Shown here: positions 1-6,798 of the stretch, piece by piece | How positions within the stretch are numbered: position 1 is the stretch's first letter | Layout: each line of letters opens with the position of its first letter | Source: JAYRWN01 sp041917975 | GTDB lineage: Bacteria > Bacteroidota > Bacteroidia > Chitinophagales > Saprospiraceae | DNA: 6,798 nucleotides | NCBI GenBank assembly: GCA_041917975.1 | Contig: JAYRWN010000034.1 | Location: 1-6,798, forward strand | Direction of reading: 5' to 3' | The notes under the pieces: generated by a model | Told to the model about the DNA's origin: nothing | Databases searched by the model: none | The model's input: the letters and a program-made list of their open reading frames with translations, nothing else | Made by a program: the position numbers and the translations under genes

Positions 1-2262
1 GAGCCTGATGCTTTGGACATCTTTAGATATAAACTGGGTTTTGGTTTTTATTATCAATATCCACGTAATATGGTGCATCTTAATCAAGGTTTTGATCAAA
101 ACCATGAACCCTGGTTTCAGGAGGTTGGTCAATTATATGGCCTGGAAGCCACGGATTGGAGCTGGTCCGCAGTCTTAACGGATGCTAATTTAGATGGGCG
201 TAAAGATATCCTGGTCTCAAATGGGATTGTTCGCCGGCCCAATGATCTGGATTATCTTAATTATACGTACCAGGATCAGCAGAAAAAGTTAACTGATCAA
301 GAATTAGCAGCATTAATGCCAGCGGGGGCTGTGCCTAATCAGATATTTATACAAAATGAAGGATTTACGTTTAGCCAGGATTCGCTTGGGCAAGCCAATT
401 GCGTCACCGGATTAATAGCTATAGATTTAGATGCAGATGGGGATGAAGATTTGGTTGGAAATGCCATTAATGACCCGGTTTGGCTCATGGAGAATAAGAG
501 CGTACAGAACCATTATTTGCGAGTTGAGACACATTCTGCCCAGGTATTGACTGTGGAATTAGTTTGTGATAATCTGAAACAATTTTACCAATTGGGGCCA
601 AGGCTTTCCTTTCAATCGGGGGCCTTTACACCGGTCACCATCGGGTTGGGAAAGTATAGATCTATTGATACCCTAAAAATTCTGAGAGGTACGGACGTTG
701 TCCAAAGCTATACCGGATTGGGCGTTGATACTTTACTTAAATTAGAAATCGGTGTCCTTTCAAAGCCGGAAGGGTTGCCTGGTCTTAAATTCGATGATCA
801 GGTTAAAATGAGTTTGCCTGGTTTATCACTGAAGCACCAGGAAAATACCTACCAGGATGAAGTGGCAGAGCCATTTATTCCCTATTACCTTTCTGAAAGT
901 GGACCTTGCATGGCCATTGGAGATGTTAATCAAGACAGTCTGGAAGATATTTTTTTTGGAGCAACCCAAAGCCGGGCTGCTCAATTAGCCATTCAAACTA
1001 AAAACGGTTCATTTAAACTATCCACCCTTACTCCAGTTTCTGCGGCAAAACAAGAAGATGTGGATGCGTTATTTTGTGATCTTGAAGCTGATGGTGATCT
1101 GGATTTAATCATAGCCGGAGGAGGTAGTGAAGTTGGCACGAATCTAAATTACACCACGCGTATATATCTAAATGAAAATAAAGGCAACCTAAAGTATTGT
1201 CCGACTTGTTTGCCGCCTTTTCCTCTTAATGCAGCGGTCGTTAGAGCTGGTGATATAGATGGTGACGGTGACAAAGATCTGTTTGTAGGCGGAAAAAGTA
1301 AGCCGGGTCAATATGGAGCCTCGCCGTTTAGCTTAATTTTTATCAATAACGGTGCCGGTCAATTTTCAATCGGAGATACCAGTTTTATCCGACCATTTGG
1401 TAGCTTAGGGATGGTGACAGATGCTCAATTTGTTAATCTGGATGATGATGGAGAAGATGAATTAGTGGTCGTCGGGCATTGGATGCCGGTTACCTATTTT
1501 GATTTTCATCCTGGTCATATTTCTGTTACCAAACTTGCTAATACGGAAGGGTGGTGGAACTGCCTCGTTCCCAGCGACTTTGACGGGGATGGTGATCAAG
1601 ACTTTTTGTTAGGGAATTGGGGATTAAATAGTCCCCTCAGGGCTGATACAGCTCAACCTTTGCAATTGTATTTAGGAGATTTTGACCAAAATGGATTTGT
1701 GGAACCCTTGATAACCTATTTTCATCAAGGCATGGAAAGGACCCTCTTGGGTAAAGAAACTTTGCAGAAACATGTACCCATTTTAAAAAGATATTATCCC
1801 AAATTTTCAGCCTTTGCCGCAACGAGCTTTTCGAAATTATTTCCTAACGGATTTTCAACTCAGTTGGTGTATAAAAAGGTTGTGGAATTAAGGTCCGGCA
1901 CATTGATTAACCACGGTGCTATGGAATGGAATTTTGTGCCTTTCGATTTAAAAGTCCAATGCAGCCCGATTTATGCCATAACTTCGATAAATTTACCTGG
2001 GCAAACCATGTATCTGCTGGGTGGGAATAATTATTCAGCCCAGCCTTATCTGGGTCGAATAAATAATTTGCGTCAGCAGGCTATGCTTGTAGATGAACAT
2101 AAGCAATTTAAACATGTCCAACTTTCAAACTTGCAATTAACCGGCGAGGTTAGGATTTTAAAAACCATGCCTTATCAAAACCATCGGATTTTACTTTGTG
2201 GAAGTATTAATCAGCCCTTAACTGTATATAATTTAAAACAAATAAATTATCAACCATGGTGA
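1..2262 (+). CDS. FG-GAP/VCBS repeat-containing protein with ASPIC/UnbV-like segment, 3' part (N-terminus outside window)
   Basis: The frame is open from base 1, so the gene starts upstream; the TTG at 13 is not needed as a start. The visible part is 753 residues, and I recall full-length Bacteroidota relatives of about 1,100. Calcium-binding-like D-x-[DN]-x-D-G-x-x-D loops of FG-GAP/VCBS blades begin near residues 61, 142, 308 (degenerate), 360, 418, 479, 526 and 560. Residues about 165-245 resemble a diverged ASPIC/UnbV domain (a GLG turn, then an IDTLKI strand). The segment TEGWWNCLVPSDFDGDGDQD is typical of this family's C-terminal half. The last blade (about 650-750) has lost its acidic loop. 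I see no C-terminal sorting domain. The expected structure is an extracellular or surface beta-propeller used for binding; the ligand is unknown and no enzyme activity can be claimed. It is first in the visible gene row and overlaps the GH65 gene. The family call is strong and the function is open. Confidence 0.93.
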   Translation, partial: EPDALDIFRYKLGFGFYYQYPRNMVHLNQGFDQNHEPWFQEVGQLYGLEATDWSWSAVLTDANLDGRKDILVSNGIVRRPNDLDYLNYTYQDQQKKLTDQELAALMPAGAVPNQIFIQNEGFTFSQDSLGQANCVTGLIAIDLDADGDEDLVGNAINDPVWLMENKSVQNHYLRVETHSAQVLTVELVCDNLKQFYQLGPRLSFQSGAFTPVTIGLGKYRSIDTLKILRGTDVVQSYTGLGVDTLLKLEIGVLSKPEGLPGLKFDDQVKMSLPGLSLKHQENTYQDEVAEPFIPYYLSESGPCMAIGDVNQDSLEDIFFGATQSRAAQLAIQTKNGSFKLSTLTPVSAAKQEDVDALFCDLEADGDLDLIIAGGGSEVGTNLNYTTRIYLNENKGNLKYCPTCLPPFPLNAAVVRAGDIDGDGDKDLFVGGKSKPGQYGASPFSLIFINNGAGQFSIGDTSFIRPFGSLGMVTDAQFVNLDDDGEDELVVVGHWMPVTYFDFHPGHISVTKLANTEGWWNCLVPSDFDGDGDQDFLLGNWGLNSPLRADTAQPLQLYLGDFDQNGFVEPLITYFHQGMERTLLGKETLQKHVPILKRYYPKFSAFAATSFSKLFPNGFSTQLVYKKVVELRSGTLINHGAMEWNFVPFDLKVQCSPIYAITSINLPGQTMYLLGGNNYSAQPYLGRINNLRQQAMLVDEHKQFKHVQLSNLQLTGEVRILKTMPYQNHRILLCGSINQPLTVYNLKQINYQPW
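2256..2262 (+). promoter_or_regulatory. Start/stop overlap coupling the VCBS and GH65 genes
   Basis: The bases ATGGTGA hold the ATG of the GH65 gene and, in another frame, the TGA stop of the VCBS gene. No Shine-Dalgarno sequence is visible upstream; the preceding bases are A/T-rich and end in CAACC. The overlap points to one transcript, and terminating ribosomes probably re-initiate here. Coupling itself is inferred; only the overlap is seen. Confidence 0.7.
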
Positions 2263-4328
2263 AAACTAGTCTCGCTACACTTCCCCACTTTCGCTCTGTT
2301 TTCTCTTTTGTTTTATGGTGTCTTGCGGTTTTCTCTTTGCTGGGCCAAACTGATGGTTGGACCATACGCGCTACACAAATAGATCCTGCTAATTATTACG
2401 GTATAACTGTGGCTAATGGCATGGTAGGAATTATTTCTTCACCTGAACCGCTGATGGTCAAAGATGTAGTCCTGAATGGCGTTTATGACCATTATCAACG
2501 GGGACGGGTGTCGAATATTTTAAAAGTTTTTAATCATGTAAACATGGCCCTGGAAGTCAATGGCCGGAGAGTATCCAGGCGGGACATCTCTAGGTTTGAA
2601 CAGGTCTTGAAGATGAAGACAGCAGAATTTGTAACCAGTTTTCAGATAGGCAACCAACTTAAGGTAACACAAAGCGTGTTGTCTTTGCGTCACCTGCCCT
2701 ACACAGCTATGATCCAGGTGACTCTTGAAGCGCTGGATGATATCAAAGTGACTCCTATTTCTTTAATTACCGCACCGGATCACTTGCAGGATGTGCGTAA
2801 TTATTATTCTGAAATAGACCGTCCGCATGTAAAGATTCCATTAATGACCTCGGTGGGATTGAGTCCAACCGGGCAATATAAAGTGGCTGCGGCCAATTCG
2901 ATAATATTTCCGGAACCTCATGGCCAGGAGCCCCAATTGATTCATGAAGATTGGGACTACAATATGCACTTGATGAAGTTCCATAAAACCATGAAGAAGG
3001 GTGAACAATATACTTTTGATGTCGTGGCTAGCGTGATTTCCTCAGCATCAGTGGGTGATCCGCACAATGAAGCCGAGCGTCTGACTATTTATGCAAAGCT
3101 GGAAGGACGGGAACGTTTAAAGAATCGACATATTGAAGCCTGGGAGGAATTGTGGAGGAGTGACATCCATATAGCCGGTGATATGACAGAGCAACGTGCG
3201 GCGCGTTCAGCTTTGTATCATTTATATTCCTTTGCTCGGGCCGGAACTGCCTTTAGTTTATCGCCCATGGGTTTGTCCGGACTAGGGTATAATGGACATG
3301 TATTTTGGGATACTGAACTGTGGATGTATCCACCTTTGTTAATGTTGCAGCCGGACATAGCCAAGTCTTTATTGGAATACCGGTTTCAGCGCTTGGGAGC
3401 GGCGAGAGAAAATGCTTTTGCCCATGGTTATAAAGGCGCGATGTTCCCCTGGGAATCATCAAAAGATGGCTCGGAGGATACTCCGGTATGGGCTTTAACG
3501 GGACCTTTTCAACACCATATTACCGGATGCGTAGGTTGGGCAGCCTGGAAATATTATCAGGTTACCAAGGACCAGTTATGGCTGCGCGAACGGGGGTTTC
3601 CAATTCTAAAGGAAGTGGCTGATTTCTGGGCTAGCCGGGTTGAGCGCAAAGGCCCTGGAAAATACGAAATAAACAATGTCATCGGAGCAAACGAATGGCA
3701 AGAAAACATAGACAACAATGCGTTCACCAATGGGATGGCGAAAACGGTGCTCCGCTATGCCGCGCAGGCCGCACAAAAATTAAATATTCCGGCTAATCCC
3801 GACTGGGAGCAGGTGGCAGAAAACATACCCTTGCTCTCCTTTACAGATGGCACCACCAAAGAAAATGTGACCTATGCCGGTGAAGAAATCAAACAAGCCG
3901 ACGTGAATTTGTTAGCTTATCCTTTAGAAGTTATTGCTGATCCGGTTAAGGTACAAAAGGACCTGAATTATTACGCGCCAAGGATGTCAAAAGAGGGCCC
4001 CGCCATGGGACCTGCCATATTATCTGTGCTGTATAACCAGGTAGGTGATTTAGATCAGGCTTTCACCTGGTTCAAAAAGAGTTACCTTTACAATGAGGTA
4101 CCTCCTTTTGGCGTATTAGCCGAGACGGCTGGAGGGACCAACCCGTATTTCGCCACCGGCGCAGGCGGTATGTTGCAAGCTATATTGGCAGGATTTGCCG
4201 GGCTGAGGATAACAGATGAAGGCATTATTAAACAAAAATCTACTATTCCTGATCATTGGAAAAGTTTAACCATTCAAGGATTGGGTGTCGATAAAAAAAC
4301 TGTACAAATAAATGCGGGAAGAAACTAG
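2256..4328 (+). CDS. Exported glycoside hydrolase family 65 protein, probable alpha-glucoside hydrolase
   Basis: The protein has 690 residues. Residues 1-31 look like a Sec signal peptide (basic start, hydrophobic 14-29, cleavage near LLGQ). Cys22 sits inside the hydrophobic core and is not a convincing lipobox. Residues about 35-270 match the N-terminal beta-sandwich of GH65, and about 315-660 match the (alpha/alpha)6 catalytic barrel. Signature motifs are GHVFWDTELW (Asp352), FPWES (Trp399-Glu400), GANEWQEN (Glu480, the predicted general acid, where many relatives read GPDEY) and KQAD (Lys546). Glu623 in LAETAGG lies where GH65 hydrolases have their general base. The phosphate-binding Ser/His loop of GH65 phosphorylases is absent, so hydrolysis is more likely than phosphorolysis. 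Characterised relatives of this type include bacterial kojibiose hydrolases and the animal collagen glucosyl-galactose-hydroxylysine glucosidase. The exact substrate cannot be read from the sequence. The start is set by the overlap with the upstream gene and by the signal peptide. Confidence 0.92.
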   Translation: MVKTSLATLPHFRSVFSFVLWCLAVFSLLGQTDGWTIRATQIDPANYYGITVANGMVGIISSPEPLMVKDVVLNGVYDHYQRGRVSNILKVFNHVNMALEVNGRRVSRRDISRFEQVLKMKTAEFVTSFQIGNQLKVTQSVLSLRHLPYTAMIQVTLEALDDIKVTPISLITAPDHLQDVRNYYSEIDRPHVKIPLMTSVGLSPTGQYKVAAANSIIFPEPHGQEPQLIHEDWDYNMHLMKFHKTMKKGEQYTFDVVASVISSASVGDPHNEAERLTIYAKLEGRERLKNRHIEAWEELWRSDIHIAGDMTEQRAARSALYHLYSFARAGTAFSLSPMGLSGLGYNGHVFWDTELWMYPPLLMLQPDIAKSLLEYRFQRLGAARENAFAHGYKGAMFPWESSKDGSEDTPVWALTGPFQHHITGCVGWAAWKYYQVTKDQLWLRERGFPILKEVADFWASRVERKGPGKYEINNVIGANEWQENIDNNAFTNGMAKTVLRYAAQAAQKLNIPANPDWEQVAENIPLLSFTDGTTKENVTYAGEEIKQADVNLLAYPLEVIADPVKVQKDLNYYAPRMSKEGPAMGPAILSVLYNQVGDLDQAFTWFKKSYLYNEVPPFGVLAETAGGTNPYFATGAGGMLQAILAGFAGLRITDEGIIKQKSTIPDHWKSLTIQGLGVDKKTVQINAGRN

Positions 4329-4353
4329 AAATTTCTCTTTTAGATATAAACTG

Positions 4354-5688
4354 ATGAAAACAAAAATAGACTTCAGCCATATTTTTATGGTTGCCACCTT
4401 GTTGCTTATTCTGAGCTGCAAGTCGGGATCGGATCAACCAGTCTTACTGGACAATTCCTATGCAACGAAGGCTGTGGATGATCTTACCCAAATTATTATT
4501 CATGATATATTTTCTCCGCCTCAGGCAGCTCGAATATATGCTTATACCACCATTGCCGGGTTTGAAGCGGCACGTTTTGGAGAACCTGCCCTGACTAGTC
4601 TGGCCGGACAGTTAAGAGATTTCGGTTCGGTGCCGGCGCCTGATAAAGAGACAGAAATTAATTTTGATTTGGCCGGGTTAGAAGCGGCCTATACGACCGG
4701 CAAAGCACTTATATTTTCAGAAGCAACCCTGGAAGAAAAAAAAGCAGCAGCTTATCAGAAAATTAAAACTAACACAAAACTATCCAACAAAGTGTGGAAG
4801 AACTCCCTGGCTTTCGGTCAACAGGTGGCTGCACATGTGCTGGCCTGGGCCGACAAGGATAATTATAAACAGACCAGAACCTTTCCTAAATATTCAATTC
4901 AGGATAATCCGGCTACCTGGAAACCCACACCACCTTCGTATATGCAAGGTATAGAACCTTCCTGGCGTGAGATTCGTCCGTTTGTCCTGGATTCGGCCCA
5001 ACAGTTCAAGCCTATTGCTCCTACGCCATTTGATACCAAAGAAGACAGCAAGTTTTTTAAAGAAGTGATGGAGGTATATCTTACCGGAAAAAACCTCACC
5101 GATGAACAAAAAGCGATAGCTAATTTTTGGGATTGTAATCCTTATGTGACGCATCAGACCGGTCACGTGATGTTTGCCACTAAAAAAATCACCCCTGGTG
5201 GACATTGGATGGGGATAGCCAGTCAGGCTTGTTTACAGGCTGGGAAAAGTTATGTTGAAACTTCCCAGATATTGGCGATAACTGCTATTACTCTGTCCGA
5301 TGGTTTTATCAGCTGCTGGGATGAAAAATACCGCAGCGTGCTGGTGCGCCCAGAGACCGTGATCAATACCCATATTGATGAAACCTGGGCCCCTTTGTTA
5401 CAGACACCACCATTTCCGGAATACACCAGTGGGCACAGTGTGATATCTTCAGCGGCATCGGTAGCACTGACGAACATTTTTGGGGATAATTTTGCTTATG
5501 TGGATAGTGTGGAAGTCCCATACGGGTTACCTCCCCGTTCGTTTAAATCATTTTATCAGGCTGCTGATGAAGCCTCCATCTCGCGTTTGTATGGAGGTAT
5601 TCACTATATGCCGGCCATCACGGAAGGCGTAAAACAAGGAAAAAATGTAGGGGCTTTGATTTCTGCGAGAATTAAGTTGAGAGAATAA
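4354..5688 (+). CDS. Lipoprotein of the vanadium-dependent haloperoxidase / PAP2 superfamily
   Basis: I chose the ATG at 4354, not the in-frame ATG at 4312. It gives 444 residues starting with a standard lipoprotein signal, MKTKIDF plus a hydrophobic stretch ending in LILSC with Cys22 as the lipidation site. The earlier ATG would overlap the GH65 gene and add 14 polar residues. The C-terminal third holds the vanadate/phosphate pocket: Lys325 and Arg332 in the K-x6-R-P motif (KYRSVLVRP), Ser359-Gly360-His361 in PPFPEYTSGHS, and Arg411 and His417 in SRLYGGIH. Trp322 and Phe354 occupy places equivalent to the Trp and Phe lining the fungal chloroperoxidase pocket. Two deviations stand out: Thr replaces Pro in the usual PSGH, and Ala421 lies where many PAP2 enzymes have Asp four residues after the last His. 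It may oxidise halide with peroxide or act as a phosphatase; the sequence cannot decide. It starts 25 bp after the GH65 stop, probably in the same operon. Confidence 0.92.
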   Translation: MKTKIDFSHIFMVATLLLILSCKSGSDQPVLLDNSYATKAVDDLTQIIIHDIFSPPQAARIYAYTTIAGFEAARFGEPALTSLAGQLRDFGSVPAPDKETEINFDLAGLEAAYTTGKALIFSEATLEEKKAAAYQKIKTNTKLSNKVWKNSLAFGQQVAAHVLAWADKDNYKQTRTFPKYSIQDNPATWKPTPPSYMQGIEPSWREIRPFVLDSAQQFKPIAPTPFDTKEDSKFFKEVMEVYLTGKNLTDEQKAIANFWDCNPYVTHQTGHVMFATKKITPGGHWMGIASQACLQAGKSYVETSQILAITAITLSDGFISCWDEKYRSVLVRPETVINTHIDETWAPLLQTPPFPEYTSGHSVISSAASVALTNIFGDNFAYVDSVEVPYGLPPRSFKSFYQAADEASISRLYGGIHYMPAITEGVKQGKNVGALISARIKLRE

Positions 5689-5723
5689 TTCCGAAGACTT
5701 GAGGATACGTTTTTAATTTGACT

Positions 5724-5745
5724 GGTTAGTCCTTGTAGGTTAGTC
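5724..5745 (+). repeat. Short direct repeat pair GGTTAGTC, 14-base period
   Basis: The 8-mer GGTTAGTC occurs at 5724-5731 and again at 5738-5745, separated by 6 bases. The pair lies about 35 bp after the haloperoxidase-like gene. The spacing is compatible with a tandem protein-binding site, but two 8-mers alone are weak evidence. Confidence 0.4.
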
Positions 5746-5944
5746 TCAATGATTTTATTTGGGGATGATAAGCATTTAAACTCCAGTATTTAATCTCCAG
5801 CCCCTACCGGAATATGGTGAATTTGCCAATAGCTGCGGAATGTATTTTGTCCTGTGTGCTAATTTTCTGATGGAACAAATAGTTAGTTGGAAAAACCAGA
5901 ATGGTGTGTGTAATAATCAATATCCACAGGTTAAAATTAAATGC

Positions 5945-5965
5945 TTAGGTGATTGAATTAGGTGA
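5945..5965 (+). repeat. Short direct repeat pair TTAGGTGA upstream of the DUF4249 gene, 13-base period
   Basis: TTAGGTGA occurs at 5945-5952 and 5958-5965, separated by TTGAA. It ends about 66 bp before the proposed start at 6032 and is followed by an A/T-rich tract with a run of nine A's. The position suits a regulator-binding site, but no known operator is recognised. Confidence 0.4.
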
Positions 5966-6031
5966 ATTTTTAACTTAAAAAAAATAAACTTTTAATGATT
6001 TTTTGTAGATCTTAGTTATAAAATAGCATCA

Positions 6032-6798
6032 TTGACTCAGATAAAAAATTATATTAATAAAATAGGGATTTACTTAGTTGTTTACAATTCACTGATTGTA
6101 GCAGGTTGTGTGGATCGCATTCCAGTGAATATAAAGGGAGAACAAACCTTAAACCTGGTATTTGACGGGAGATTAATTTACGGAGACCCTACCTATGTTT
6201 ATCTGTCCGTAGCGCATCTTTTAGACTTTGCCCAATCCAGAACTCTGCTCATTGCAGTGGATCAAGTGATCTTAAGGAATAGTCTTGGGCAGAGCAAATC
6301 TCTGGCCTATATCAAGTATGGCTATTATGAGGCAGTCATTCATCCCCAAGATCCGGACTTTACAATTATCCCCGGTCTGGACTTCCAAATCGTGTTAAGC
6401 TTAGCCGATGGCCGAAGGTATGAGTCCCGGGCTGAAAAATTATTACCTTCAAATAAACAAGGTTACCTGAATTATGAAATAGTCAACAGAGAAATTAAAG
6501 ATCGGGTAACCGGACTGTTCCAATATGATCATCGCCTGCAATTTAATTTACACACCAGCTTTGTCGATCCTATAAACCTGACCAGAAAACAAAAATATAA
6601 ATATGAATACAACTTCACTTTTAAGTTTACTGATAATGAAGAGAAAGTTTGTTATATCAGGGGAGAATTAGAATTAAATAAAATAAATCACCTGTCCGGC
6701 AGGGATTTTTCTGAGGATACGGTTAATTATCCATTATACCAATCAGCGTTTAGTTACCGGTTTTATGAGGGTGCATACTTTACAGTTTATCAACAAAC
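6032..6798 (+). CDS. DUF4249-type lipoprotein, 5' part (C-terminus outside window), probable TTG start
   Basis: The frame is open from 5999 (after a TGA at 5996) to the right edge and holds no ATG before the lipobox. The TTG at 6032 gives a textbook lipoprotein signal: MTQIKNYINK, a hydrophobic stretch, then LIVAGC with Cys26 as the lipidation site. About 255 residues are visible; I recall the family at roughly 300-400. After the Cys come beta-rich segments. The stretch ending in LSLADGRRYESRAEKLLP (Asp126-Gly127-Arg128) matches the conserved DGR-x-Y-x-S-x-x-E-x-L-P region of DUF4249, and Cys207 in KVCYIRG fits the family's later conserved Cys. DUF4249 proteins are outer-membrane-associated lipoproteins of unknown function, often encoded just after a TonB-dependent receptor. 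No receptor gene precedes it here. The start codon is the least certain part; the family call is fairly strong. Confidence 0.8.
   Translation, partial: MTQIKNYINKIGIYLVVYNSLIVAGCVDRIPVNIKGEQTLNLVFDGRLIYGDPTYVYLSVAHLLDFAQSRTLLIAVDQVILRNSLGQSKSLAYIKYGYYEAVIHPQDPDFTIIPGLDFQIVLSLADGRRYESRAEKLLPSNKQGYLNYEIVNREIKDRVTGLFQYDHRLQFNLHTSFVDPINLTRKQKYKYEYNFTFKFTDNEEKVCYIRGELELNKINHLSGRDFSEDTVNYPLYQSAFSYRFYEGAYFTVYQQ

Larger units (their letters stand above)
5689..6031 (+). other. 343-bp AT-rich intergenic region between the haloperoxidase-like and DUF4249 genes
   Basis: I find no convincing coding frame on either strand, no tRNA, and no strong GC-rich hairpin followed by a T run. The region probably contains the end of the upstream operon and the promoter of the downstream gene. 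A weak match to the Bacteroidota -7 element (TAnnTTTG) is TTTATTTG at 5754-5761, with CTTG about 18 bases upstream as a poor -33 element. This is too weak to call a promoter. Pairs of 8-base direct repeats occur at both ends (5724-5745 and 5945-5965). A third, 6-base pair (ctccag at 5781 and 5795) has the same 14-base period as the first. From about 5930 onwards the sequence is very A/T-rich, as expected just upstream of a transcription start. Confidence 0.6.

Noticed and set aside
2319..2323. Cys22 of the GH65 protein as a lipoprotein site
   Set aside because: The residue before it is Trp and the hydrophobic core continues for several residues after it, so an ordinary signal peptide fits better.
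4312..4353. In-frame ATG at 4312 as the start of the haloperoxidase-like gene
   Set aside because: It overlaps the GH65 coding end and adds polar residues ahead of a complete lipoprotein signal that begins at 4354. The later start matches normal lipoprotein signal length (Cys at 22).
22..4353. Identical 15-mer TTTAGATATAAACTG at 22-36 and 4339-4353
   Set aside because: The copies are far apart, one inside a coding region and one at a gene junction, with no flanking similarity. In A/T-rich sequence of this length such a match can arise by chance.
4894..5205. Minus-strand open frame of about 100 codons opposite the haloperoxidase-like gene
   Set aside because: It lies fully inside a well-supported gene on the other strand, and its translation is basic and low in family-like patterns, as expected of an antisense shadow.
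5669..5691. Possible terminator hairpin GAATTA / TAATTC at the end of the haloperoxidase-like gene
   Set aside because: The stem is only 6 bp and A/T-rich, the loop is 11 bases, it overlaps the coding end, and no T run follows directly.
5814..5870. Tiny frame starting MVNLPIAAEC in the gap
   Set aside because: It is only 18 residues, has no ribosome-binding signal, and resembles nothing I know.
53..5927. Shared 12-mer ATCAATATCCAC at 53-64 and 5916-5927
   Set aside because: A match of this length is expected by chance about once in a window of this size, and the flanks do not align.

Overview
The window is a gene-dense stretch from a member of the Bacteroidota, all on the + strand. The phylum call rests on gene content: a large FG-GAP/VCBS-repeat protein with an ASPIC/UnbV-like segment, a haloperoxidase-type PAP2 lipoprotein, a DUF4249-type lipoprotein, and start codons without clear Shine-Dalgarno sequences. 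A Saprospiria- or Chitinophagia-like bacterium is my best guess, but this is not proven by the sequence.

Layout. Bases 1-2262 hold the 3' part (753 residues) of a secreted beta-propeller-type VCBS/FG-GAP protein whose N-terminus lies upstream of the window. Its stop overlaps the start of a 690-residue exported glycoside hydrolase family 65 enzyme (2256-4328). This enzyme keeps the catalytic acids expected of a GH65 hydrolase and lacks the phosphate-binding loop of GH65 phosphorylases. After 25 bp comes a lipoprotein of the vanadium-dependent haloperoxidase/PAP2 superfamily (4354-5688) with the vanadate-binding residues intact. These three genes look like one transcriptional unit. A 343-bp AT-rich gap without a gene (5689-6031) follows; it contains short direct repeats. 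Then the 5' part of a DUF4249-type lipoprotein begins at a probable TTG codon (6032) and runs off the right edge.

How they may work together (inference): all four products are predicted to be exported, as periplasmic, cell-surface or secreted proteins. The VCBS protein could bind a glycan or protein at the surface, and the GH65 enzyme could hydrolyse an alpha-glucoside such as a kojibiose-like or glucosyl-galactose unit. The haloperoxidase/phosphatase-like lipoprotein would act on the outside of the cell on halide/peroxide or a phosphate ester. No SusC/SusD pair, transporter, regulator, RNA gene, mobile element or CRISPR array is visible. I see no demonstrably new system. The points most worth following up are the VCBS-GH65-haloperoxidase linkage and the non-canonical residues in the two enzymes.
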